Notes: generated by a model from the sequence alone, not told the origin. 64,000 nt of DNA from Petaurus breviceps papuanus (GCA_028583685.1 JAMXIF010001194.1:6295188-6359187), one strand, 5' to 3'. Positions 31,435-42,185 are shown, numbered from the stretch's first letter. Numbers and translations: made by a program.

Positions 31435-31540
31435 ATAAGGTATCATATACTGTTCCCTATACTTGGAATATTCTCTTTTTTTGACCTGTTGAATTTCTAC
31501 CCATTATTCATTCATTCATTCATTCATTTATCTGTTCATT
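31435..31540 (+). mobile_element. L2-type fragment with (CATT)n
   Basis: CTGTTCCCTATACTTGGAAT resembles the L2 'tgcctggaatgctctcc' block, followed by an ATTCATTC run. Confidence 0.45.
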
Positions 31541-31544
31541 TACT

Positions 31545-32310
31545 TATTTAAAATTCATGTTCATTTTGTTTTCAGTTCTGAATTCTATCTTTGTGTGTCT
31601 TCCCCCTCCCCTACCCACTGAGAAGGTGAGAAAAACAAAAACTATTACATATACATATAGTCATGCAGAACAAATTCCTGCATTAGCCATGTCTTCCTCT
31701 CCCCAATAAAATAAAATATGCTTCAATCTATCCTCTGATCCTGTTAGTTCTCTATCTGGAGGTGAATAAGGATGTATCATCATGAGTTCTTTGTAATTGT
31801 GTTTGGTTTTTGGGTTGATCAATTACTTAGTCTTTCAAAGGTGACCATTTAAAAAATTTTGGCGTAATTGTATAAATTGTTTCCCTTGTTCTGCTCATTT
31901 CATTTTGCAACAATTCATATAAATCTTCCCAGGTTTTTTCTGAAACCATCCTCTTCATCATTTCCTACAGTACAATAGTATTCCATCACATCTATATACC
32001 ATAACTTGGTTAGTCATTTCTCAAATGAGGGTTACTCCCTCAGTTTCCAATTCTTTACCACCACAGAGCTACTATAAATATTTTTGTACATATATATCCT
32101 TTTCCTCTTTTTTTTCCCCTTAAAATCTCTCCTTGGGATATAGATCTATTATCAGTATTGATAGGTCAAAGGATTATTGCTTTCCAGAATGGTTGGGCTA
32201 GTTCATGCTCCACCAACAAAGCATTAGCACAACTATTTTCCCACAACCCCTCCAGCATTTCTCACTTCTCCTTTTTGTCATCTTAGCCAGTCTGATAGGT
32301 ATGAAATATC
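31545..32310 (-). mobile_element. L1 3' end
   Basis: Inverted L1 3' UTR and end of ORF2: TGTTCATTTTGTTTTCAG, ACTGAGAAGGTGAG, CTGAAACCATCCTCTTCATC, CTATAAATATTTTTGTACAT, TTGGGATATAGATCTATTAT, CAGTCTGATAGGTATGAAAT. Old, with broken frame and no clear target duplication. Confidence 0.8.
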
Positions 32311-32425
32311 TTCTTTTGCTCCAGTACTACTCTCTAGATGAAGTCTTTCCTGACCCCCCCACCCCCCAGCTTAATTTTATTCTCCAAACACTTCACATCA
32401 TTAGAATATAGGAATATACGAGTGT
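32311..32425 (+). mobile_element. L2 3' fragment
   Basis: TGAAGTCTTTCCTGACCCCC then CAGCTTAATTTTATTCTCC matches the L2 'gaagccttccctgaccc' block. Confidence 0.5.
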
Positions 32426-32444
32426 AGGAACTGCCATGTTGGGT

Positions 32445-32655
32445 TAAGATATGTAGTACGGTTCAGGGGAAGAGACTTTGATTTGAAATTTGAAGACCAA
32501 GGTTCAAATATTGACTTTATCACTTACTTGTGTGATCTTGGAGAAGTCATTTTACCTCTCTGAGTCTCAAAAAGTTTCCTTATTTGTAAACAATGAAGGA
32601 GTGAGACTAAATAATCTCTAAGGTTCTTTCTAGATCTACATATGGGATCCTATTG
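32445..32655 (+). mobile_element. MIR SINE
   Basis: GAAGACCAAGGTTCAAATAT, GATCTTGGAGAAGTCATTTT, TCTCTGAGTCTCAAAAAG, CCTTATTTGTAAACAATGAA, CTAAGGTTCTTTCTAGATC: the full MIR order. Confidence 0.75.
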
Positions 32656-33485
32656 TAAAGGTGAAAGTCAATTGAGACAATCAATATATCTATTCCACTT
32701 AAAGTAAGTGACAAGATGCTGTTCACTGATACCTTTGTCAGGTGAGAACAATAAATCAATCAGAGGTATGAATTAGGTGTGAACTAAACCTCTACACAAA
32801 ATCAATAAATCAACCCAAGGCTTTACACTAGATATGAAAAATTCTTGATAAATTTGAAAGCTCCTGAAGTCATCTGATAAATTAGAGTGACTTTTCATAG
32901 GAAGCATAATTGAATTCGTTGAGTAGGCTTGGCCCTTCTCTGTGGGTTTTGTATAAAATAAACTAATTCGGAACCCAGGGGATTCTGGAGTCTGGAAGTT
33001 TAGTCCTTGGAGCCATTCCAGCCAAGCTCCTGAGAAAGAGTTGTTTGGAGGATAAGGAGAGTCCTCAGTCTCAACCTTGGCCTTAGTCTTCATTCCTTCC
33101 CATCTCCTTGACCAGAGAATGACCTTTGTGAACTTCTCAGTGTTGAGATATTTTGGATTTCCCAGTGATGTCCTAATCCTAGGAATAGGTATCTGCATTG
33201 GAAGCTATGTACAAACTAGACACTCTGAGAAAAAGCAGCTTCAAAATGATAGGAAACCAAGTAGAAAAGGTCCCCCATGTCAGGGTGGGGGGGGGGGACA
33301 TTTTGAGTTTCCCATGAAGGGGAAAAAATCCTTTCTAAAGGACTTTTATAGTTCTCCCTTTGCCATATGTGCCTAAGATTGAGCTCACTTTCCTTGGATT
33401 TTGTATTTATTTCTGGGAATATATCAATTTGGGGGGATGTTTTGTACTAATTGTTCTTACTCTACTACTCTGGCTAATTGGTATC
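32656..33485. other. Single-copy sequence
   Basis: No repeat recognised. A poly-G run of 13 lies near 33285. A 141-codon minus-strand open frame (32773-33198) shows no recognisable domain, start context or splice signals; not called. Confidence 0.4.
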
Positions 33486-33489
33486 AATT

Positions 33490-35690
33490 GATAATCATGG
33501 GGAGCATTTCAGGCATGGGAGAACCATCAGTGCAAAGGAATGGAAATGGGAAATGGAGTGTCATGTTCTAAAAATTTTAGGTAGACCAGTGTAACTGGAT
33601 CATAGAGTGCATAAGGTATATGAAGGCTGGAAAGATGAGAGGGACCCATGTTATCAAGAGCTTTAAATTCCCATATTTGCTCCTGGAGATGATAGGAAGT
33701 CACTGGTCTTTACTGGAGAGGAAGGTGACATGGTCAGGCCTGTGCTTTAGAAAAATCACCTTGCCAGCTGAATGTTATATGAATTAGAGTAGGAAAGGGA
33801 TTTATATAGGGAGACCAAGCTGAAGCCTATTGCAATAGTTCAGGTATGGAGTGATTAGCACCTGAACTAAAGCTGTAGCTCTCTCTGTATGTGTGTATGC
33901 ATATGTGTATGTACATATATGTTATAAGTACACATATAATCTTAGTTGTATGTGTATCTACACACATACATACAAATATATACACACATAGAGTCCATTG
34001 ACATATCTTGCCATTTCTATCTTCATGTCTAATTAGAACGAGGGATAGAGGATGGCACTGAGAGTTCAAAACTAGATTAATAGGAGGTTAGTGATGCCCT
34101 TATGGTAATGGGGAAGGTGGAAATAGGGGTCAGGGATTTGGAGAGAAAATTATGAGTTCTGTTTTGGTTATGCTGAGTGATATGTTTATAGGACTTCCAG
34201 TTCAAGATGTCTCATAGATAATTAGTGATGGAAGATGGGAGGTCAGCAGAAAGGTTAGGGCTAGATAAATAGATCTGAGAATCACGCGCATACAGTTGAT
34301 AATTCAACCCTTGGGAGTTGATGAGATCAACAAGTGAGATAGTCTAGAGCAAAAAGAAGCCTCAGACACTCAGAGTATGACCTGGAGGAAGATTCAGCAA
34401 AGGAGACTGAAAACAGTTATCAAACAGATAGAAAGAGAATCAGGAGATCAAGCTAGAAAGGAGAAAATCCAGAAGAGGGTTATTAACTATGTCAAATGTT
34501 ATAGAGAGGTCAAGGAGTATCAGGACTGAAAAAAATCCATTAGATTTGATAATCAAGAGGGCATTGGTAACTTTACTTTTACTCTGACATCTTGGCTCTG
34601 CCCCTGCATTGGTAGCTTTAGAAAGGTAAACTTGAAGGGTGAGATTGGCAGTTGATAGCTTTATGTTTGGAAACAAGTGAGAAAAGGGGAAGTGGAGACA
34701 CCTATTGTAGCTGACTTCCTTAAGGAGGTTAGGTGAGGAAAGGAGGAGAGCTAGCAGATGAAAAGAGGAGGGGATGGTTGGATGAAGAGAGGTTGTGTTT
34801 TTTAAAGGATGGAGGGAGACATAGGAATGTTTGTAGACAGTAGGAAAAGAACTCAGACTGGAAAAGACTGAAGATAAGAGAGTGAGAGTAGGGATGATAG
34901 AGGGAAAATTTGCTGAAGAAGTCTAGAGGACATGGAATCAAAATGTTTCTTCATCTGAGATTGGACTGGAGGGGAGGAGTGAAAATTGAATAGATTGAGA
35001 ATTAGGAATTTTGGGTACCTGAAAAGGCATCAATATGTATGTTGAAGCCCCCTAGCATGAGGGTGGGAGACTAGGAAGGGAAAGAGGCAGTAATTAGGAA
35101 GGAAGGAGATAATGCCCAGGTGGGTAAGAGATAGAAATCAGTCAACCTTATCTTGATTAGATTGATGAATTTGGATAGTGTGAGCATCAGAGGAAGAGAG
35201 GTTGCTTAGTGAAAGTGATTGCGGAAGTGGAAATGGGGAGTTAAAAATACTCTGACTCCCTCGACCATGACCAGTGATTCAGGGGGTATGAAAGAAGAGG
35301 GTTAGTACTGGAAATGGTGGCAAGAGATGTGGTGTCATCCGAAGGGAGTCATGTCTCTGTGAGTGCTAGAAAATGGAAGGAGTGAGAAAGAAAAAAAATG
35401 AAAATGAAAAGAAGTTGATTAATTATGGGGCAGAAATTTCAGAGGGCACAGCAGAAGAAGCATGGTGATTTGGTATAGGACATTGTTGGAGAAGGGTTAA
35501 TATGGACAGGCCTGAGGAAACAATGAGATGAGGAGACAGGATGACATTGTGTATCAGCCACCAGGGGTTTAGGATCACTGGGATGGGGTGAGTACAAGGC
35601 TGTGGGAGTATGCTAAACGTGGACCAGTGAGCCTGGCCAAAGTATCAGTGTTTCGAAACAAGTTCATCGAGAGAGTTATGGGATTAGACT
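33490..35690 (-). mobile_element. L2 LINE (RT domain to 3' UTR)
   Basis: The left end is the inverted L2 3' coding/UTR region (AGCATTTCAGGCATGGGAG, TATTGCAATAGTTCAGG). Near 34500 the minus strand encodes LLDLSITFDIVNNPLLDFL, the L2/CR1-clade RT block that normally reads LDLSAAFDTVDH. The part right of 35000 is endonuclease-side sequence (AGCCCCCTAGCATGAG resembles the 'GD-N-H' region). Frames are broken. A 30-bp L1 5' terminus is inserted at 34576. Similar in layout to 36195-38975. Confidence 0.72.
34576..34605 (-). mobile_element. Micro-insertion of an L1 5' terminus with 15-bp TSD
   Basis: The 30-bp insert contains ACATCTTGGCTCTGCCCC, the inverted L1/HAL1 start (GGGGCAGAGCCAAGATG), and ends in AAAAG on its own strand. 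It is flanked by GCATTGGTAACTTTA (34561-34575) and GCATTGGTAGCTTTA (34606-34620), 14 of 15 identical. It sits inside an L2 whose flanks read on continuously. Confidence 0.75.
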
Positions 35691-35744
35691 TTTAAAGATC
35701 CATTCTAAGGATATTTATAAAGATTTACATTGTATTATAAATGT

Positions 35745-36190
35745 GAGCTGGTGTTTGTCCTTCATTTGCAAAGAAGACCAATAGCATCACAGGTAATGTC
35801 TTGACTTGTGTGTGAGTTGAATTTAAGTGAGGCAGAATTGCATAAAGTTGTCAGCCTCACTCTCTTTTTCTGAGTCATCAAAGACTAATGGCAAGACAAA
35901 AATCAAGATGACTGGTGATGACCCAGGATACAGTGGATGACCTTTGCATCTTCTTTATCTGACCAAGGTCTCAAGCTCTGCTTTAACCACCATCATGGCC
36001 ACTGTAACAAAATTTAAAATTAAAAAAAATTCCTCTGGGAGAAGTCTTTACGTGCCTGAGGTAGACATCCCCCTAACTCACTGTTAGATTACCCTTAGCC
36101 TGATTTAATCCATTTGCTGACATGGTTTACCAAGGGATGGCTGCTGCTTCTTGAGCCACAAGTGAAAGATCAAGGATCTTTCAACAAGGA
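35745..36190 (-). mobile_element. SINE-like element with RTE-type tail
   Basis: TGTTTGTCCTTCATTTGCAA (RTE-like 3' terminus, inverted), AGACCAATAGCATCACAGGT, CAAGATGACTGGTGATGACC, CAGGATACAGTGGATGACCT, GACATGGTTTACCAAGGGAT. It matches the element at 17610 along most of its length. Confidence 0.65.
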
Positions 36191-36439
36191 TCACAAAAGG
36201 GTTCCTGTGGAAGGTATGATTTTATCTGAGCCTTGAAGAAAGTCAGAGAAGCCAGAAAGCTGAGATGAGGAGAGCATTTCAGGCATGAGAGACATCCAGA
36301 GAAAATGCCCAAAGTCAAGAAATGGATTGTCATGTGCAAAAATAGGAAGGAAGTCAGTATCATTGGATCACAGAGGACCTGGAGACATAGATATAAGGTG
36401 GAAGAAGACTGGAAAGGTAGGGGAAGAACAAAAGACTTT

Positions 36440-36662
36440 TGATAGAGCTGTGAGTGTGAGGGATGCTGCGGCAGTCACAAGATGTCAGAGGGGGTGCACG
36501 TGAACTCTGAGGGGCTGAAGCTTGGAGATGTGGAGTCCGACTCTGCCGGGCCCAAAGGGCTGACATGGCATTGAGCGCAGGGCCGTGGGAGCCGACTTTG
36601 CCAGGTTGGGAAAGGATATTAGGGAAAAAGCAAGGGGAGGCTCCCTCCCTCCCTCTCTCTTC

Positions 36663-36695
<33 letters not shown>

Positions 36696-36936
36696 TCTCT
36701 CCCTCTTTCTCTCCACAACAATCTCTCCCCCCCTCTGTCCCACGGTTCCATTCTGCTTTGTTCTGATGGCCACACTGTTAAGATGTGTAACTGAATAAAG
36801 AGCAGCCTCGCTTGGCAACCTCCGTGTCTTTGGGTGTTCTGTGGGGGTAAGTTCTTCTTGGAGACAAGAAGCCGGAGACGTCTGAAGACCGGGAATAAGG
36901 TAAGACAAGGCCGGAACTGGGAAGGAGAGCCCAGCA
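36440..36936 (+). mobile_element. Solo LTR with 6-bp target duplication
   Basis: TGATAGAG...CCCAGCA, about 497 bp, flanked by GACTTT at 36434-36439 and 36937-36942. AATAAA signal at 36794-36799, followed by a short R/U5-like segment. A pyrimidine-rich CT tract (about 36643-36716) lies upstream. A 6-bp duplication is typical of class II (betaretrovirus-like) ERVs. It is unrelated in its edges to the TGTAAT-type LTRs. Fossil; no internal region. Confidence 0.82.
36643..36716. repeat. (CT)n-rich tract
   Basis: CTCCCTCTCTCT repeats inside the LTR. R/E-rich and L/S-rich open frames across it are simple-repeat artefacts. Confidence 0.9.
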
Positions 36937-39507
36937 GACTTTGAATGACAGAGGATTTTATATATTGTCCTGGAGTACTGAGTGATATGGTCAGACCTGC
37001 ATTTAAGAAAGATCCCTTTGACAGCTGAGCAGAGGATTAACTGGAGTGGGGAGAGACTTACGGCAGGGATACCAACTAGCAGGATATTGCAATAGTCCAG
37101 GTAATGGAGGTCTGCCCCCAGAGAAGTGTCAGTGTCAGAGTGGTGAAGGGGGCATAATCAAGAGATGTTATGAAGGCAAAATTGAAAGGTCTTGGCAACA
37201 GATTGGATATGGGGTTTGAGAGATAATGAGGAGTTGAGGATGACATCTAAGTTGAGAACCTGGATGACTGAGACAATGGTGGTATCCCTGACAGTAATAG
37301 AGAAAAGGGAGGAGAATTTAGGAGGAAAAATAATGAATTCGATTTTGGACATGGTGAGTTTAAGGTGTTTATGGAGTGTCTAGTTTGAGATGTCCAATAA
37401 AAAGTTGATGGGAGATTAGAAGTCAACAGAGAGGTGAGGACTGAATAAGTAGATTTTAGAATAATCTGCATTTTGTTGTTAGAGAGAAAAGAAGAGACTG
37501 CAGGATAGAGCCTTGGGAGATACCCACAATTATCAGGCATGACCTGGAGGAAGATATCCATCAAAAGAGACTAAGAAGGAGTGGTTAGAAAGGTCAAGGA
37601 GAAGCAGAAATTAGTATCACAAAAAAACTAGAAAGAAGAGAGTGTCATGAAGAAGAGGATGATTGACAGTCTAAGGTTGCAGAAATGTCAAGGAGAATGA
37701 GGACTGAAAGAACACCATTAGATTTCTCAAGTAAGATCTTTAGTAATTTTGGAGAGACTAGTTTTGGCTGAATGATGAAATCAGAAGCCAAACTATAGGG
37801 AGTTAGGAAGAGACTGGGAGGAAGGGAAGTGGAATCACCTATTGTAAATAGACTTATGAAGAAATTTAGTCACAAAAGGCCAGAAACATAAGGAATGATA
37901 GTTATTAGTGATGGATGGATATAAGTGAAGATTTTTTTGAGGATGGGGAAGATATGAGCATGTTTGTATATATCATGGAAGCAGCTATTAGGCAGAGAGA
38001 GGCTCAAGATAAATGAGAATGGGGAATGATAGAGGGGGCAATCTACTCAGGAAGATGGCATAGAATAGGATCCTTTGTGCATGTAGAGGAGTATGTCTTG
38101 GCAAGAAGGGCTACTTCTAACTGTGAGATATGGATAAAGGAGGAGATAGTGGTAGAAGGCATGTGGGTCACATGAGATGAAGAGGGAGCTCTTGGTGAAT
38201 GTTCTCAATTTTTTTCAGTAAAATATGAGGCAAGGTTCTCAGCTCAGAGGGTGAGTGAAGGAGCCATGGGAGACTTGAGGAGAAATGAAAGGTTGGAAGA
38301 GCAGCTGTGTTGAATGGAATAAGGAGTTAATTAGGAAGGTGAAAAGGATTGCCTTGCAGCAGAGAGGGACCAGTTGAGGTTACATGACATAAATTTGTAA
38401 TGGACCCAGTCAACACAGTTTTAACATTTTTCCAGATTCATTCAGCAGGATGTGTGCAGGACTGAAGGCAGTGGGTAAAGGAGTGATTCAAGGCTGAGGA
38501 TTGGCAAGGCATAATTGGTAATATAAGAGGGCCAAGAACTCCAGAGAAGATGACATTGTAGAGTAGAAATGGTTCACCAAGGGGTCAATATGGTGGGAGG
38601 AGAAGAGTGAAGTAGGTATAGGGGTGATGACCTGGGAGAGAATTGAGGGGTCATAGGACTGAGGGAATTGGTGTGGACAAAGAGCAGGGCTTAAGGTTTC
38701 AAGGCACAAGGAGAGGTGGAATGACAATAAATTGTGATCAATTAAGGGAATTCATGAACATGGAAATGGAACATTTGTGGGTGAAGGCAAGATCAAGGAT
38801 ATGCCTATCTTTGTGTATGGTTGAGGTGGGGCAGAAGACCAGGTCATGCAAAATAAGTAAGTTGAACATCTGTGAGAATATAGTGCTTGATGCAGAATCA
38901 GTATGCATGTTGATGTCCCCAGGTATGAGGGCAGTAGTGACAACAAACAAAAAAAAGAGGTAGAGGAGGATCTTTCAAGATTCTATAAGAGACTATTTCT
39001 CCATCAATGAGAGTGGAACCACTACATTTGGATTCTAAGGTCACAGATCCTAAAGTGTTTGATCAATATCCATACCACATTCTCTCACTTTGTGTATACC
39101 CCAATGCTGTCTTGCACCCTCTTTTCTCTTTATATTTACTTGCTGGCTTCATTAGCAACTACAATTTAATTATCATTTCTATGCAGATAAATCCCAGATC
39201 TATATATTCAGCCCTATTCTCTCTGCTGTGCTGTAGTAGTCCCACCAGCTGGACATTTCAAACTGGAAAATGCCATGGGTATCTCAAGTTTAGCATGTTT
39301 CAGAATTGTCCTCATCTTTGTCCCTGAACTTCCCTCTTTTCTGAACTTGCTGGTTTCTTTTGAAGGCTTCACCCCTTTCCTAACATCTAGGTTCACAACC
39401 TTGGTGTTATCTTTGAATCCCACTTATTTAATCACTTGCCATATCTTGTTGCATCTACCTCCATAACATCTCTTGCATCCAACTCCTCTCTTCAAACAGC
39501 AACCACC

Positions 39508-39667
39508 CCGGGGTGGCTAGGTGGCATAGTGAATAGAGCACCAGCCCTGGAGTCAGGAGGACTTGAGTTTGGATCTGGCCTCAGACACTTAATACAAAAA
39601 ATAGCTGTGTGACCTTGGGCAAGTCACTTAACCCCAATTGCCCTCCAAAAAGTAAAAAAAAAAAAAG
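39508..39667 (+). mobile_element. tRNA-derived CORE-SINE with TSD
   Basis: Head GGGGTGGCTAGGTGGCATAG, CORE GGGCAAGTCACTTAACCCC, poly-A tail. Flanked by CAGCAACCACC at 39497-39507 and 39668-39678. Confidence 0.95.
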
Positions 39668-40082
39668 CAGCAACCACCTTAATCTGGGTGCTCATTGGCT
39701 CTCACTTAAACTACTACAATGGTCTCCTAATTGGTCTCCCTGACTCAAATCACTCCAATCCATCCTCCGTACAGCTGTCAAAGTGATAAGACCATACCAG
39801 TCCCCCAAACTCCCTATTACCTCCAGGATAATGTACAGACATTATCCTGTATTGCTTATATTACCTCCACAACCTGTAGCCAATCTATCTTTCCAAACTG
39901 ATTATATATTACTTCCTTTACTGAACTCTGATCCAGTCAAATGGAACTTTCTATTCCTCACACATCATGCTTCATTTTTCCTCTTGGTGCTTTTGTACTA
40001 GCGATCCCCAAGTTCTTAGAAAGTACTTACTCCTCACCTACACCTCATTGATTCCCTCTTTTCCTTCAAGATGTAGGCCAAG

Positions 40083-40203
40083 CACTGACCCTGAAGTCAG
40101 GAGAACCAGACTCAGACATTTACTAGCTGTGTGACACTGGGCAAGTCATTTAACCCTGATTGCCTCCCCAAAACAAAACAAACAACAACAACAATGCAAA
40201 ATA
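40083..40203 (+). mobile_element. tRNA-derived CORE-SINE, 5'-truncated
   Basis: ACTGACCCTGAAGTCAGGAG, TTACTAGCTGTGTGACACTG, GGGCAAGTCATTTAACCC, AACAACAACAACAA tail. Flanked by AGATGTAGGCCAAGCA (40068) and AGATGTAGGTCAAGCA (40206), a clear target duplication. Confidence 0.9.
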
Positions 40204-40225
40204 AAAGATGTAGGTCAAGCACAAT

Positions 40226-40608
40226 TGTAATGGTAATGGTAATTTGAAGATCTTCCTTGCCCCTTGATAGGCTGAATGTAATCACATGGAACCTGTGATG
40301 GGAGAAGTTTGCTGAAGGGTGGAGGAGAGCTCTGAGGAAGCTGGACTCAGAGTAGTTAGAAAGGAGGGAGAAGACACAAGCAAGGAGACAGCTAGGTGTG
40401 GTGTTGCTCCCTGCAGTGGTAAGATGTGTTAATTTTTCTGTTGCTATGATGGATTTGGCTTTCTGGTGTTAGGATTCAGTTTTCTGGTGTTGAGATTTGA
40501 CTGTCTAGTGTATAAATAAATGTTTTGCCTCTGTCTTCTATATGAAGAGTCTGTTATAGTTTATGATTCAGAACTATGCTGGCATATTCATAATCACCGT
40601 TGGTGCTG
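40226..40608 (+). mobile_element. Solo LTR in L2
   Basis: Starts TGTAATGG, then TTTGAAGATCTTCC, as in the 11923 and 13094 LTRs. AATAAA at 40515. Ends near GGCAATACA. ACAAT (40221-40225) and a nearby ACAAC may be the duplication, which is not exact, so the right edge is approximate by a few bases. The L2 resumes after it. Fossil. Confidence 0.75.
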
Positions 40609-40784
40609 TGAATATTGCCTTGGCAATACAACTGCCTACTACATAAAGTCTTCTTGATCCCCCAATTGCTAGTGCTCTCCCTCACAACTACCTTGCATTT
40701 ATTTATATTTATTATTTTTATATTTACTCAGCATAATTATATATACACTTGTTAGCTCCTTCATAGCTTTATAAATTTAGAGTT

Positions 40785-41225
40785 AGAAGGTACCTCAGAG
40801 GTATCTAGTCTAACTGCTTCATTTTACAGATGAAGACACTAAGGTACCAGGGGGTAATAGAGGCACTTAGGTGGCCCAGTACATAAGGTGCTGGACCTGG
40901 AGTCAGGAAGACTTGACTTAAAATCCTGCCTCAAACACTTACTAGCTGTGTGCCCCCTGGACAGGTTACTTAACCTGTCTGCCTCAGTTTCTTAATCTGT
41001 AAAATGGAGACAATAATACCACCTATCTCCCAGGGTTATCATGAGGCTCAAATGAGATAATCATTGTAAAGGACTTAGTACAGTGCCTGGCACATAGTAA
41101 GCACTACAAAAATGTTAGCTATTTTAATGTGACTTGCCCAAGGTCATTGAGCTAGAAAGCATTAGAACTGGGATTTGAACTCAAGATTTGATCCCAGAGT
41201 CAATGCTCTTAATATTGTACCACTC
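40785..41225 (-). mobile_element. MIR/THER SINE split by another SINE
   Basis: Left part: TAGAGTTAGAAGGTACCTCA and ATTTTACAGATGAAGACACT; right part (41128-41225): TGACTTGCCCAAGGTCATTG and GGATTTGAACTCAAGATTTG. The interval between is the plus-strand SINE at 40858-41125. Confidence 0.72.
40858..41125 (+). mobile_element. MIR/THER1-type SINE
   Basis: GGCACTTAGGTGGCCCAGTA, CTGGAGTCAGGAAGACTTGA, CAGTTTCTTAATCTGTAAAA, TATCATGAGGCTCAAATGAG, CAGTGCCTGGCACATAGTAA, GCACTACAAAAATG. Nearly complete. Confidence 0.8.
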
Positions 41226-41227
41226 CT

Positions 41228-41335
41228 GGAGAGTACAGATTGTTTCATTCTTTAATTTTTGTCCCCTGGTCCTAGCGTATTTTCTGGCACTTATTAGGTC
41301 CTTAGTAAAAGCTGGTGGCTTGATTGAATAAGCAA
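41228..41335 (+). mobile_element. L2 3' terminus
   Basis: CTGGAGAGTACAGATTGTTTC resembles 'gagggcagggactgtttc'; then GTCCCCTGGTCCTAGCG, TTATTAGGTCCTTAGTAAAA. Confidence 0.6.
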
Positions 41336-41427
41336 AGAACTCTATGTTCCTAGGGAAGGAAGACAATAATGGACTGGAGTGTTCAAACAAGGCTTATTGC
41401 TCTTATTGGATGAGGTGACATGATTTT

Positions 41428-41655
41428 AAAAAAAATTACTTTTTTTAATTTATGGGATAAAACAAGCATTTCTATAATACAGTACAATAGAAAAATCTGT
41501 TACATACAACTTGCTATTCCATTTAAATATATAATAAAATTAATCATGTAAATTTCTTTTTCTTCCTTTTTTTCTCCCCCCTCCCCATGGCTACCATCAG
41601 ACACAAATAGATGTATGCATAAATACACCCATACACACATATTTAAAATCATTCT
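41428..41655 (-). mobile_element. L1 3' UTR (same subtype as 2538-2937)
   Basis: TTTATGGGATAAAACAAGCA, TACAACTTGCTATTCCATTT, ATGGCTACCATCAGACACAA: shared with the 2538 copy. Confidence 0.8.
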
Positions 41656-41679
41656 CTGCATACTTGTATAGGAATTCAG

Positions 41680-41815
41680 CAGAGCTGAGTGGGGGGAGAG
41701 AGGGCATTTCAGACACTGGGAATAATCTGAATAAAGGCTCTGGGTTGAGAAAGAAGATGGGAAGTAGTTCACTTTTGCTGGATTCTAGAGTAGCTGTAGG
41801 CCAGTGTAGAGATGT
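41680..41815 (-). mobile_element. L2 3' fragment
   Basis: GGGCATTTCAGACACTGGGA, GAATAAAGGCTCTGGG, GTAGGCCAGTGTAGAG: inverted L2 3' region as at 36260-36390. Confidence 0.5.
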
Positions 41816-41889
41816 TAAACTCCAGATAGTGGAGTTTGAACTTGGCACTCTCAAGGCAATAAGGTCTCCTTGTGTTCCTTGAGTAAGTC

Positions 41890-42185
41890 ATTCTATCTAC
41901 CAACTCCAAGAAATTTCACTGGCTATCTTCCCTGCCTGGGATGCTTTCCCTCAATGTCTCTACTTCCTGGATCTCTTCAAGTCTCAGCTAAAATGCCTCA
42001 ACAGGAAGCCTTTCCCTATCCTTCTTCCTTTCAATCCTTCCCTCTGTTGTTTTCTTCTACTTTATCCTATCTACAATTTGTTTGCACATGCTTGTTGGCA
42101 TGTTGTCTCTTCCATTAGACTGTAAGCTTCTTGAGGGAGGGACTATATTTTTCCACCATTCTCCGTATCCCTAGAACCTACTTGC
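41890..42185 (+). mobile_element. L2 3' part
   Basis: TTTCACTGGCTATCTTCCCT, AGTCTCAGCTAAAATGCCTC, AGGAAGCCTTTCCCTATCC, CTTCCATTAGACTGTAAGC, TTCTTGAGGGAGGGACTATA. Confidence 0.78.

Larger units (their letters stand above)
36195..38975 (-). mobile_element. L2 LINE, endonuclease to 3' UTR, split by a solo LTR
   Basis: Minus strand, 5' to 3': endonuclease block near 38900 (IPGDINMHTDSASSTIFSQ, corresponding to the family's 'GDFN.H.D'; IHKDRHILDLAFTH follows), the RT and connection region, then LNLDVILNSSLSLKPHIQ near 37260, the CR1/L2 C-terminal 'LGVILDSSLSF' block. The 3' UTR continues left of the LTR (36440-36936) to about 36195. Several frame breaks; no functional protein. L2 is the LINE partner of MIR SINEs. 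Confidence 0.8.
39010..40780 (+). mobile_element. L2 LINE, RT C-terminus to 3' UTR, with insertions
   Basis: Plus strand: RT-distal coding (CATCTAGGTTCACAACCTTGG is the 'LGV' block), TAAACTACTACAATGGTCTC and CTAATTGGTCTCCCTGACTC ('DYCN..L.GLP'), TCCATCCTCCGTACAGCTGT, then CTACATAAAGTCTTCTTGATC and AATTGCTAGTGCTCTCCC near 40630. Interrupted by SINEs at 39508 and 40083 and an LTR at 40226. It lies head-to-head with the minus-strand L2 at 36195-38975. Confidence 0.8.

Noticed and set aside
32773-33198. 141-codon minus-strand frame as a host exon
   Set aside because: No conserved motif or consistent splice-site pattern, and a frame of this length can occur by chance in a 64-kb window.
33840-34000. 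TATG/ACAT-rich stretch as a separate element
   Set aside because: Simple-sequence expansion within the L2 copy.
36360-36908. A 182-codon minus-strand frame
   Set aside because: It runs antisense through the solo LTR and its CT tract; R/E repeats dominate and no domain is visible.
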